Assembly (NCBI GenBank): GCA_017463155.1
Contig: JAFTPT010000031.1
Location: 45,227-109,226, forward strand
Source of the DNA: Blautia sp.
Lineage (GTDB): Bacteria > Bacillota > Clostridia > Lachnospirales > Lachnospiraceae
Length of the DNA stretch: 64,000 bases
Direction: 5' to 3'
The first letter of the stretch is position 1. Each line of letters starts with the position of its first letter. Below, piece after piece: positions 1 to 7,552 of this stretch. The notes beneath the pieces are model-generated. The model had not been told where the DNA came from and searched no databases. It saw only the letters and a program-made list of their open reading frames with translations. A program made the position numbers and the translations under genes.

Positions 1-91
1 GGAGATCTACGCAGATGAAGGCGTGGAGGGAGAACGGAAGCTGGTGACACTGGCCTATGCACATGCGGCTCGAAAAGAAGATGAAAACTGA
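1..91 (+). CDS. C-terminal end of a probable radical-SAM-associated (DUF2344/TIGR03936-like) protein
   Basis: An open frame enters from the left edge (first full codon at base 2) and stops with TGA at 89-91, giving about 29 residues ending KEDEN. The fragment itself has no diagnostic motif. The call rests on context only: in many Clostridia a TIGR03936-type radical-SAM-associated gene directly precedes the RNase G gene and the rplU operon. RNase G begins 83 bases downstream, so co-transcription is plausible. Identity is inferred and could be wrong. Confidence 0.4.
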   Translation, partial: EIYADEGVEGERKLVTLAYAHAARKEDEN

Positions 92-174
92 TTCCGGACA
101 GCGTGAGAGCATATGACAGGACGATGTTAAGCAGGAGCCTGCTGTATTTTCAGGCAGAAAACAGGAGATTACGA

Positions 175-1464
175 GTGAACAGATTGATCATCGGCAGGAT
201 GCCGGTTTATGAAAAAAGCTGTACCGTGCTTGCCCTTCAGGAGGAAGGACGCATCATGGAGATCCAGGTCATGGCGGACGGAGACGCCTCCATGACCGGG
301 AATATCTATGCAGCACAGGTGGAGCGCATCGCCGCCAATATCCAGGCGGCTTTTTTGCTGGTCGCGCCGGGCGTGCGGGCTTATCTGCCCCTTGCCGGCT
401 CCGAAAGAGCAGTTTTTTTGTCAGGTCGTACCTGGGACGGCAAACTCCGACCGGGAGATCTGCTGCTTGTGCAGATCCAGAGGGAATCGCTGAAGAGCAA
501 GCTCCCGACTGCAACCGTAAAGCTTACGGTACCTGGCCGCTGCATGGTGGTCATGAATGAAGACAGGAAGGACAGCTTCTCGCATAAGCTGTCCCCGGAA
601 GACAGGGAACGTCTGCGGGGATGGCTGGAAGAGAAGAAAAACGCGGCAGAACCCGGCAATAATATAACAGCGGACACTGCAGCGGCTGGGAGAAACGATA
701 CGGTCTGCCGGAGTTATCCGGTCATTATCCGTACAAATGCCGGAGAAGCCTCCCGTGAAGAGTTCAACGAAGAGTACCTGGAGCTGCAGAGGACCATGGA
801 CGGGATCGTTCGCGCGGCATCCTCCAGGACGGCTTTTTCCTGCCTGTATGAGACGCCGCCATTCTATATGGAAGCCGTGCGGGATCTGTACAGCCGGGGC
901 TTTGATGATTATGTGACCGACGATCCGGAGATCTATGAGCAGATCCGCGGCTGGGTGTCTGTACATGCCCCGTCCGAGATCTCAAAACTCCGCCTCTATG
1001 AAGATCATCAGCTGCCACTGTACAAGCTGTATTCCCTGGAAGGCGTGCTGGATGAGGCGCACCGCAAAAAGATCTGGCTGAAGAGCGGAGGATTTCTGGT
1101 GATCGAGGAGACGGAGGCTCTCGTCGCGGTGGATGTGAACACCGGCAAATGTATCGACAAAAAGAAGGACGGAGAGATCTTCCGGCGTGTCAACCGGGAG
1201 GCGGCTGATGAGATCGCGCGGCAGATCCGCCTTCGGAATCTGTCCGGGATGATCCTGATCGATTTTATCAATATGGACAGGGCGGAGGATGAGGAGGAAC
1301 TGCTTACGTATATGCGGGAGCTGTGCGCAAAAGACCGTGTACAGACGCGTGCCGTTGATTTTACAAAGCTCCATATACTTGAAATGACACGGAAAAAGGT
1401 GCGCAGATCTCTTGCCGAAGATTTGCAGATGCTCTATGGTCAAAATCACCAAAATACGGATTGA
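175..1464 (+). CDS. rng: Ribonuclease G/E family endoribonuclease
   Basis: Single-strand-specific endoribonuclease of the RNase E/G family, acting in the cytoplasm in rRNA maturation and mRNA turnover. The start chosen is GTG at 175, because AGGAG lies at 162-166 and the protein then begins NRLIIGR as in the family; an in-frame ATG at 103 would add 24 unrelated residues. The N-terminal part holds an S1-like region (GNIYAAQVERI through AYLPL). The catalytic part carries the DVNTGK motif and the IDFINM motif, which supply the two metal-binding aspartates. At 429 aa it has RNase G size and lacks the long RNase E scaffold tail. It ends 125 bases before the LacI-type gene. In related genomes rplU usually follows closely; here an 8.6 kb cassette intervenes. 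Confidence 0.93.
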   Translation: MNRLIIGRMPVYEKSCTVLALQEEGRIMEIQVMADGDASMTGNIYAAQVERIAANIQAAFLLVAPGVRAYLPLAGSERAVFLSGRTWDGKLRPGDLLLVQIQRESLKSKLPTATVKLTVPGRCMVVMNEDRKDSFSHKLSPEDRERLRGWLEEKKNAAEPGNNITADTAAAGRNDTVCRSYPVIIRTNAGEASREEFNEEYLELQRTMDGIVRAASSRTAFSCLYETPPFYMEAVRDLYSRGFDDYVTDDPEIYEQIRGWVSVHAPSEISKLRLYEDHQLPLYKLYSLEGVLDEAHRKKIWLKSGGFLVIEETEALVAVDVNTGKCIDKKKDGEIFRRVNREAADEIARQIRLRNLSGMILIDFINMDRAEDEEELLTYMRELCAKDRVQTRAVDFTKLHILEMTRKKVRRSLAEDLQMLYGQNHQNTD

Positions 1465-1510
1465 TATTATAGAGGATTTGTACGAAACGGCAACGAATTG
1501 GCCAAACACC

Positions 1511-1538
1511 TTGACTTTTCGAAAAAAATATTTATAAT
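1511..1538 (+). promoter_or_regulatory. Sigma-A promoter of the LacI-type regulator gene
   Basis: TTGACT at 1511-1516 and a perfect TATAAT at 1533-1538 are 16 bp apart. The LacI-type operator begins 7 bases after the -10 box, where the transcription start should be, so bound repressor would block initiation and give autoregulation. Confidence 0.75.
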
Positions 1539-1544
1539 ATTAAT

Positions 1545-1561
1545 TGGTTAAACGTTTACTC
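1545..1561 (+). promoter_or_regulatory. LacI-family operator O1 (autoregulatory)
   Basis: The 17-base string TGGTTAAACGTTTACTC contains the perfect 10-bp palindrome TAAACGTTTA with a central CG, typical of LacI/GalR operators. The identical 17 bases recur at 2658-2674 in front of the operon the regulator should control. Exact recurrence at both sites is strong evidence that this is the site of the adjacent repressor. Confidence 0.8.
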
Positions 1562-1588
1562 TACTTTGTGTATGATTGGACTGTTCAT

Positions 1589-2620
1589 ATGGGAAACTAC
1601 GCAAACAGAGTGACCATCCGGGATATTGCGTCGGCCTGCGAGGTCTCTACGGCGACCGTGTCTCGCGTGCTGAACCACATTCCCGGAGGATACAGCGCAG
1701 AAACAGAAGAGAGGATCCGCGATACAGCGGAAAAGCTCGGCTATGTTCCCAACCGGATGGCCAGGTCGTTGATCACCAGGAGGACGAACCTGATCGCCGT
1801 GCTGGTTCCGGACATTCATTACTGCTTTTTCCAGGACTTCTTTGTAAGACTGGAGCAGTATCTGAACGGATTCGGCTACCGGGTGCTCCTTTGTAACACG
1901 CAGGAACAGCAGGAACTGGAGGAGCAATATATACGGGAGCTCTGTAACGGGCTTGTAGACGGACTGATCGTCTCCACACTGAACAAGGACGAGAGCAACG
2001 AAGCACTTCTGGACATCAGCCGGAAAGGGTTTCCGGTGGTACTGCTGGAGCGGTATGGCGAAGGACTTACGGAACTCTGCAGATTAAGCGTCGATAATGT
2101 CGGAGCTGCCAGGGTGGCTGTGAACCATCTGTATGGAGAAGGACATCGAAGGATCGCGTTTATCAGCGGCGGCGAGGATGCCCAGAATGCCCGTTTTCGT
2201 TTTGAAGGATACCTCGAGGGCCTTAAGGACAATGGCCTCGAGTATGACAAGGAACTGGTTTCCGACGGAAACTACAGCTTTGAGAGTGGTACATCCGCCA
2301 TGCAGAAGCTTCTGGAACGCGGCGGATTCACCGCGGTGATCGGTGCGAATGACCTGATGACCGTGGGAGCCTGCAAGGCGATCACACAAAAAGGCCTGCG
2401 GATCCCGGACGATATCTCCGTCATGGGCGTGGACAACACGATCCTGACAAGAACACAGGAGCCGGCGATCACGGCTGTCGATTTCTGCGCGGCTGAGCTG
2501 GGTGAGAAGGCAGGCAGCCTGCTCATGAAGATGATCCGGGATGAACTTCCGGAAAAAGAGATCTACATGCAGGAGCCGAGGCTCGTACCTGGCCACAGCG
2601 TCAGTAAGGTACATGGATAA
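1589..2620 (+). CDS. LacI family transcriptional repressor of the sugar cassette
   Basis: Cytoplasmic DNA-binding repressor of 343 aa, the usual LacI/GalR size. The N-terminal helix-turn-helix spans about residues 8-30 (VTIRDIASACEVSTATVSRV), followed by the hinge motif GYVPNRMARSL near residue 52. A periplasmic-binding-protein-like effector domain fills the rest, ending with the GVDN..LT and AAELGEKA signatures. ATG at 1589 is preferred over the TTG at 1544: the TTG lies inside the operator and at the expected transcription start, and the HTH position fits the ATG, although no strong ribosome binding site is visible. Identical operators flank the gene. The effector is probably a sugar or sugar phosphate handled by the downstream ribokinase and importer; its identity cannot be read from sequence. 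Confidence 0.9.
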   Translation: MGNYANRVTIRDIASACEVSTATVSRVLNHIPGGYSAETEERIRDTAEKLGYVPNRMARSLITRRTNLIAVLVPDIHYCFFQDFFVRLEQYLNGFGYRVLLCNTQEQQELEEQYIRELCNGLVDGLIVSTLNKDESNEALLDISRKGFPVVLLERYGEGLTELCRLSVDNVGAARVAVNHLYGEGHRRIAFISGGEDAQNARFRFEGYLEGLKDNGLEYDKELVSDGNYSFESGTSAMQKLLERGGFTAVIGANDLMTVGACKAITQKGLRIPDDISVMGVDNTILTRTQEPAITAVDFCAAELGEKAGSLLMKMIRDELPEKEIYMQEPRLVPGHSVSKVHG

Positions 2621-2623
2621 CTG

Positions 2624-2650
2624 CCACCGGTTGGTAGACCGGCGGTGATT
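2624..2650 (+). terminator. Weak hairpin after the LacI-type gene
   Basis: An imperfect stem formed by CCACCGGT and ACCGGCGGTG follows the regulator stop codon. There is no T-run, so it is at best a weak or factor-assisted terminator or a processing site between the regulator and the sugar operon. Confidence 0.3.
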
Positions 2651-2657
2651 TCATAGA

Positions 2658-2725
2658 TGGTTAAACGTTTACTCACAGGAGTTTAACTGGGTGCGCTTTC
2701 TGCTTCACACATCATACGTTTAACC
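2658..2725 (+). promoter_or_regulatory. Operator region of the sugar operon (O2 plus a divergent O3)
   Basis: Positions 2658-2674 repeat the regulator's own 17-base operator exactly. A second, imperfect copy lies in reverse orientation at about 2712-2725, where ACGTTTAACC is the reverse complement of the operator's left half. The two sites are about 51 bp apart centre to centre, roughly five helical turns, a spacing compatible with cooperative binding or looping. No clear -10/-35 pair was found around them, so the promoter itself is not placed. Confidence 0.7.
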
Positions 2726-2776
2726 TGTGAGACATAACCGGATTATCGGGGTCTATAGCAGAAAGGAGTGTTTCAA

Positions 2777-4033
2777 ATGGGACTTACATCCAGAGAACGG
2801 GTTTTGACGGCACTTGAGCACAAGGAGACGGACCGGGTTCCGATCGACCTCGGGTCTTCCCGTTCAACAGGAATCAACGCGAACGCCTACAGCAAGCTGA
2901 AGAAGTATCTGATCGAGAACGAGCATCTGGATATTTCGCCTGATACGGTCTGCTTTGATGTAAAACAGGATCTGGCTTATGCCGATTTCAATCTCCTGAA
3001 GAGGCTCGGGAGCGACGTGGTGATCCTTCCGAGACTGGTTCCATCCATAGGTGTACGGATCGATAAGATGAAAAAAGGCATGCTCCCGCAGGACGGCGGC
3101 GAGTGCCTGCTGGCAGAGGCTTTCAACCCCGTGGATATCGGCGGCGGAACGCTGGGCGTATTTGACGCGCAGGGCCATCTGCTTGCCAAGAGGCCGAAGG
3201 ACGGACTTTATTTTGACGAATGCTACAATCCGCTGAAGGAAGTGACCAGCGAGTCCGAGATCGACGAGCTGCTGACGCTTCCGTCCATCACGGACGAGGA
3301 GTGTGAATGGCTCCGGGCCCGGGCAAAGGATATCTATGAGAACACGGATTTCTGCATCTCCGGTGCGACCAGCACCAGCCTGTTCGAGAAGGGCTGGAAG
3401 GACTGGGGCATGGAGACCTTCATGGAGAACCTCTACGAAGAGCCGGAGCTGATGGAGTACTATCTGGACAAGATGACCGACGCCTACATCGTCATGATGG
3501 AGAAATATCTGGACGCGGTCGGCGATTACGTGCAGATCGTCCAGAACAACGATGACTTCGGTTCCCAGAAGAGCATGCTGCTTTCGCCTTCCACCTACCG
3601 GGAGTTCTTTAAGCCCAGGCATGCGAGGATCAACGAGGCTATCCGCAAAAAGAAAAAAGACATCCACATTTCGCTCCACTGCTGCGGAAGCATCATGCCG
3701 ATCATCGGAGATATCATTGAATCCGGCTATGACATCCTGAATCCGCTTCAGAAGGAAGCAGCGGACATGGATCCCTACGAGATCAAAAAGCGCTTCGGAC
3801 AGAACGTGACGATCTGGGGCGGTGCCTGCAGCACACAGACGACCCTGACTCACGGGACGATCGACGAGATCATCGCGGAATGCAAGGAGATGATCAAGTG
3901 CTATGCGCCGGGCGGCGGGTTTGTCTATTCACAGATCCACAATATACAGGCGGATATCTCCCCGGAGAAGATACTGGCTGTTTTTGATACAGCCCTGAAA
4001 TACGGAGTCCCGGAGTTTTACAGACAAGCTTGA
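2777..4033 (+). CDS. Uroporphyrinogen-decarboxylase-like protein (URO-D/MtaA superfamily) of unknown substrate
   Basis: A 418-aa cytoplasmic protein of the URO-D superfamily, which includes haem-pathway decarboxylases and zinc-dependent methyltransferases of the MtaA/MtbA type. Visible signatures are the N-terminal RERVLTALEHKETDRVPI, the NNDDFGSQ segment, an HCCG motif at about residues 301-304 that fits the zinc-ligand motif of the methyltransferase branch, and the C-terminal GGFVYSQIHNIQAD..PEKILA. ATG at 2777 has AAAGGAG at 2763-2768 with proper spacing. It is the first gene of the LacI-controlled operon and lies 15 bases before ribokinase, with no haem genes near. A haem role is therefore unlikely; action on a methylated or carboxylated sugar-related compound is an inference. 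No corrinoid-protein partner is encoded nearby. Confidence 0.8.
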   Translation: MGLTSRERVLTALEHKETDRVPIDLGSSRSTGINANAYSKLKKYLIENEHLDISPDTVCFDVKQDLAYADFNLLKRLGSDVVILPRLVPSIGVRIDKMKKGMLPQDGGECLLAEAFNPVDIGGGTLGVFDAQGHLLAKRPKDGLYFDECYNPLKEVTSESEIDELLTLPSITDEECEWLRARAKDIYENTDFCISGATSTSLFEKGWKDWGMETFMENLYEEPELMEYYLDKMTDAYIVMMEKYLDAVGDYVQIVQNNDDFGSQKSMLLSPSTYREFFKPRHARINEAIRKKKKDIHISLHCCGSIMPIIGDIIESGYDILNPLQKEAADMDPYEIKKRFGQNVTIWGGACSTQTTLTHGTIDEIIAECKEMIKCYAPGGGFVYSQIHNIQADISPEKILAVFDTALKYGVPEFYRQA

Positions 4034-4048
4034 AGGAGAGCGTGAGAG

Positions 4049-4969
4049 ATGAAAAAGATTGCGGTTGTGGGCAGTTACGCAGTAGGAATGACGATCTTCG
4101 GCGACCATTTCCCGATCGCGGGCGAGACAGTCCCGGGTCATGGGTTTTTCGCCTGCCACGGTGGCAAGGGATCGAACCAGGCCGTCGCGGCGGCGCGCAT
4201 GGGCGCGAAGGTGGTCTACGGTACCTGTATCGGAAACGACAGCTTCGGCGACGGAGCGATGAAGCTTTTTGACGAGGAAAAGATGGACGCCTCCTTCGTG
4301 ACGAGAAGTAAGGAAGGTCAGTCCACCGGCGTCGGCATTGTCATCATCAACAGTGAGGGCGAGAACGAGATCGTCATCGATTTCGGCGCGAACAAGGAAT
4401 TCTCGCCGGCTGATATCGACCGGATGGTGCCGGCCCTCAAGGAATGCAGCCTTCTTCTGATGCAGCTGGAGTGCAGCATGGAAACCGTCGAATACGCAGC
4501 TGCCAAGTGCAAGGAGATCGGTGTTCCGTTCGTCCTGAATCCGGCTCCGTTTTCTCCGCTGAGCGACGATCTGCTCCGGAACTGCACCTATGTGACGCCG
4601 AACCAGACGGAGGCAAGACTGATCCTGCACCTTGCAACCGACGATCCCACGCCGGACAGCGAGATCGCCAGGATGCTCTACGAGAAGGGTATCCCCAACG
4701 TGATCGTGACTCTCGGGAACGAAGGCTGTTATATCAAGAATGACACCCTGGACGTACAGGTTCCGGGGATCAAGGTGGACGCGGTGGATACGACGGGCGC
4801 GGGCGACACCTTTACCGGTGCGTTCTGTGTAGCGATCGCCGAGGGGAAGAGCATCACCGAGGCCTGCCGGTTCGGAAATGTGGCGGCCGGTATCGCGGTG
4901 ACTATCCCCGGTGTTGTGGAATCCATTCCCACGAGGGAAGAAGTGGATAAAAAGATGGAGGAAATGTGA
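4049..4969 (+). CDS. rbsK: Ribokinase (PfkB family sugar kinase)
   Basis: ATP-dependent sugar kinase that would phosphorylate ribose, or a related pentose, at O5 after import. PfkB signatures are present: GGKGSNQAVAAARMG near residue 34 and DTTGAGDTFTGAF with the catalytic Asp at about residue 253. At 306 aa it is normal ribokinase size. AAGGAG precedes ATG 4049. It sits between the UroD-like gene and rbsD, with only one base between its stop and the rbsD start, so translation is probably coupled. The ribokinase call is sound at family level. The real substrate might be another furanose, because the UroD-like partner and later hydrolase are not standard ribose genes. Confidence 0.88.
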   Translation: MKKIAVVGSYAVGMTIFGDHFPIAGETVPGHGFFACHGGKGSNQAVAAARMGAKVVYGTCIGNDSFGDGAMKLFDEEKMDASFVTRSKEGQSTGVGIVIINSEGENEIVIDFGANKEFSPADIDRMVPALKECSLLLMQLECSMETVEYAAAKCKEIGVPFVLNPAPFSPLSDDLLRNCTYVTPNQTEARLILHLATDDPTPDSEIARMLYEKGIPNVIVTLGNEGCYIKNDTLDVQVPGIKVDAVDTTGAGDTFTGAFCVAIAEGKSITEACRFGNVAAGIAVTIPGVVESIPTREEVDKKMEEM

Positions 4970-4970
4970 A

Positions 4971-5453
4971 ATGAAAAAACATGGGATCTACAACAAAGCA
5001 CTGATGACAGCCATCGCCGATATGGGGCATGAGGAATTCATGGTGATCGGTGATGCAGGGGTCCCCATTGCACGGCCCGAACAGCGTATCGATCTGGCGG
5101 TAGCCCAGGATCTTCCGACCATCGCGCAGGTCCTCGACCTGATCATGGATGAATTCATCTTTGAGGAGGTCATCGTGGCGGAAGAACAGAAAAAATTCAA
5201 CCCGGTCCATTTCAAGAATGTAGAAGATATGGTCCATGCCCGCTATGAGGGAATGGAAGTCAAGACGATGCCGCACTATGATTTCTTTGCGGAGTATCTT
5301 CCGAAGGCTAAATACATCGTCCGTACGGGCAGCCTGATGCCCTGGGGCAACGTCGTGCTGAAGGCCGGTATCGACGCGAAGATCTGGTTCCAGAAACCCG
5401 GCTGCATCACACCGGATTTCTATGAGGAGAGAGCATCCTACGATAACGAATAA
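4971..5453 (+). CDS. rbsD: RbsD/FucU-type sugar pyranase (mutarotase)
   Basis: Converts the pyranose to the furanose form of the imported sugar so that the kinase can use it. The N-terminal pattern MGHEEFMVIGDAGVPI matches the RbsD core, whose histidine is catalytic. At 160 aa it is about 20-30 residues longer than typical RbsD. ATG 4971 follows the ribokinase stop by one base; the longer in-frame opening upstream overlaps rbsK and is not needed. Having kinase, pyranase and an RbsB/C/A importer together supports a pentose-type substrate. Confidence 0.85.
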   Translation: MKKHGIYNKALMTAIADMGHEEFMVIGDAGVPIARPEQRIDLAVAQDLPTIAQVLDLIMDEFIFEEVIVAEEQKKFNPVHFKNVEDMVHARYEGMEVKTMPHYDFFAEYLPKAKYIVRTGSLMPWGNVVLKAGIDAKIWFQKPGCITPDFYEERASYDNE

Positions 5454-5540
5454 ACAGACTTCATCAAATCTATGTTTTCAACGGATACAGGGCGTATCCG
5501 TGAAAAATACACATTTTTCCAGCAGAAAGGAGAAACAACT

Positions 5541-6473
5541 ATGAAGAAAAGAATTATGGCACTGGTACTCGCCGGAGCAATGGCCCTTTCCATGGGCGTC
5601 ACTGCATTCGCGGAAGAAGCAGACGACATCAGCATCGCATTCGTTATGCATGCACAGAACGGTTCCTTCTACACCAAGCTGTCTGACGGCGCAGAAGCTG
5701 CTGCGGCAGACCTGGGCATCACTGTAAATGTTTCTGCTCCGAATACCGCCAGCTCCCTGCAGGATCAGATCAGCCTGCTGGAGACCGCTGTCGCTTCCGA
5801 TGTTGACGGTATTGCAACGGTTACCTGGGACCTTTCCGGTTTCAACGGCATCATCGCTGAGGCTGCTGAAAAGGGTATTCCGGTTATCGGCTTCAACCAG
5901 GATGCAGAAGGCTGCGGCACCGTGGCATTCGTAGGCCAGGCTTATGAAGAGGCCGGATATTCTCTCGGCAAATACATGTTCGACCTGATGGGCGGCGAGG
6001 GCAAGTACATCATCGCTTCCTGCGGACCGACCGATTCCGCTCTGATCGCAAGAGAAGCCGGTATCGACCGTGCGGCTGCCGAGTATGACGGCGTAGAAAA
6101 GCTTGAGACCATCGATATCGGAACCGACCTGACCAACGCTTACGGCGTTATCGAGAACGCTCTGCTGGCTCATCCGGATTGCACGGCTGTCCTTGGCGTT
6201 GACGTGTTCTCCGAGGCGATCGGCAATGTTATCGAGGACCAGGGTCTGGAAGGCCAGGTTTATGCAGCAGGCTTCGACCTTACCGAAGGTATGCTCGGCC
6301 ACATCAAGAACGGTTCCGTACAGCTGACTGTCGGCCAGAACCCGTTCCTGCAGGGCTACTATTCCGTACTTGAGCTGTACCTCAACAAGAAGTACGGCAG
6401 CGACTTCCTGAACATTGACACCGGTGCTCAGATGGTTACCAGCGAAAACGTTGACACTGTTCAGCCGGAATAA
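5541..6473 (+). CDS. Sugar ABC transporter substrate-binding protein (RbsB-like)
   Basis: Extracellular sugar receptor of the periplasmic-binding-protein class that also contains RbsB. ATG 5541 has AGAAAGGAG just upstream. A signal peptide is obvious: positive start MKKR, hydrophobic stretch, then TAFA with cleavage before EEAD. There is no lipobox cysteine, which is unusual for a binding protein of a monoderm. The mature part has the type I binding fold, with the region near residues 60-75 (NTASSLQDQISLLE) and IPVIGFNQDAEG. At 310 aa it is normal in length. A perfect 10-bp hairpin lies 38 bases after its stop, before the permease gene, which would favour more binding protein than membrane subunits. 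Confidence 0.9.
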   Translation: MKKRIMALVLAGAMALSMGVTAFAEEADDISIAFVMHAQNGSFYTKLSDGAEAAAADLGITVNVSAPNTASSLQDQISLLETAVASDVDGIATVTWDLSGFNGIIAEAAEKGIPVIGFNQDAEGCGTVAFVGQAYEEAGYSLGKYMFDLMGGEGKYIIASCGPTDSALIAREAGIDRAAAEYDGVEKLETIDIGTDLTNAYGVIENALLAHPDCTAVLGVDVFSEAIGNVIEDQGLEGQVYAAGFDLTEGMLGHIKNGSVQLTVGQNPFLQGYYSVLELYLNKKYGSDFLNIDTGAQMVTSENVDTVQPE

Positions 6474-6510
6474 TCAGAACGATCTGAAACTGACGAACAA
6501 CTGACAAGCA

Positions 6511-6533
6511 GGGCTGCCGCTGCGCGGCAGCCC
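6511..6533 (+). terminator. Intercistronic hairpin after the RbsB-like gene
   Basis: GGGCTGCCGC and GCGGCAGCCC form a perfect 10-bp stem with a 3-base loop TGC. No T-run follows, so it is more likely a partial terminator or a 3'-end stabiliser of the binding-protein message than a full stop. Confidence 0.7.
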
Positions 6534-6565
6534 TATTCCACAGACAAATATTCAGATAGGAATGG

Positions 6566-7543
6566 GTGCTAAAGGCTATGAAGGAAAAGCGTAAGAAAAA
6601 ACAACTCGGAGAGCTTGGCGTATTTGCGGTCATGGTGATCATCTTTGTGATCATGAGCATCGCGTCTCCGGTATTTCTGAAAGCAAATAATCTGATCAAC
6701 ATCGTACGCCAGACAGTAGAGATCGGGATCATGGCGATCGGTATGACTTTTCTGATCATTGCCGGTGAGCTGGATCTGTCGATCGGATCGCTGTTTGCGA
6801 CGACAGCCATGTTCGGAGGGTATCTGTTTAAATATGAGATCGTTCCGCCGACAGCGGTGTTCTTCCTGACGCTGCTGCTGGGTATCCTGATGGGCTGTGT
6901 GAACGGTCTTCTTGTAACGCGGGTCAAGATCCCGTCCTTTATCGTAACGCTCGGCACGATGAAGATCTACCGCAGCTTTGCCTACGCCATCGGCGACGGC
7001 CAGAGTATCGGCCAGTTCCCGGAATCCGCGTCAAAGAGCTGGGTGTGGTCACTGGGAGCCAAGATCAACGGCATTCCCGTACAGATCTTCGTGATGCTGG
7101 CACTTTTCATCATCGCACATATACTGTTAAAAAAGACGACCTATGGATACCAGGTGTACGCGACGGGCGGCAACCCGAGGGCAGCGCACCTTTCCGGTAT
7201 CAATATCAAGAATGTACGACTGATCGCGTTTGCGATCATGGGCTTTTTGTGTGCCGTGGCGGCGCTTGTCAGCACGGCGTATCTTGGAACGGTGACCACA
7301 ACCAGCGGTGCCGGCCGTGAGATGGACGCCATCGCAGCCGTCATCCTCGGCGGTGCGGCCTTGTCCGGTGGACGCGGAACGATCCTGGGGACTTTCCTGG
7401 GCGCGATCATCATGGCAACCGTCAAAAACGGAATGGTCCTTCTGTCCGTTCCGGTATTCTGGCAGGATGGTTTTATCGGCGTAGTCGTTATCCTGGCTGT
7501 GCTGGTGGATACCCTGTTCCATAAGAATGATTCAGAAAGATAA
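6566..7543 (+). CDS. Sugar ABC transporter permease (RbsC-like)
   Basis: Integral membrane subunit of a carbohydrate-uptake (CUT2) importer. The 325-aa sequence holds about 8-10 hydrophobic segments and the family motifs GELDLSIGS near residue 75 and GGAALSGGRGT near residue 267. GTG at 6566 follows AGGA at 6558-6561; an in-frame ATG at 6578 is an alternative start and would only trim four residues. It is followed 9 bases later by the ATPase gene, so permease and ATPase are coupled, while a hairpin separates both from the binding-protein gene. Confidence 0.9.
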   Translation: MLKAMKEKRKKKQLGELGVFAVMVIIFVIMSIASPVFLKANNLINIVRQTVEIGIMAIGMTFLIIAGELDLSIGSLFATTAMFGGYLFKYEIVPPTAVFFLTLLLGILMGCVNGLLVTRVKIPSFIVTLGTMKIYRSFAYAIGDGQSIGQFPESASKSWVWSLGAKINGIPVQIFVMLALFIIAHILLKKTTYGYQVYATGGNPRAAHLSGINIKNVRLIAFAIMGFLCAVAALVSTAYLGTVTTTSGAGREMDAIAAVILGGAALSGGRGTILGTFLGAIIMATVKNGMVLLSVPVFWQDGFIGVVVILAVLVDTLFHKNDSER

Positions 7544-7552
7544 GGTGAGCGT

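Noticed and set aside
103-174. A longer start for RNase G at ATG 103
   Set aside because: The extra 24 residues are not RNase-like, and GTG 175 has AGGAG at proper distance and gives the family N-terminus.
1544-1588. TTG 1544 as start of the LacI-type gene
   Set aside because: It lies inside the operator and at about the expected transcription start, and adds residues before a normal helix-turn-helix.
2777-4033. Haem-pathway uroporphyrinogen decarboxylase (hemE)
   Set aside because: An HCCG zinc-type motif, sugar operon context and absence of other haem genes argue against a haem role.
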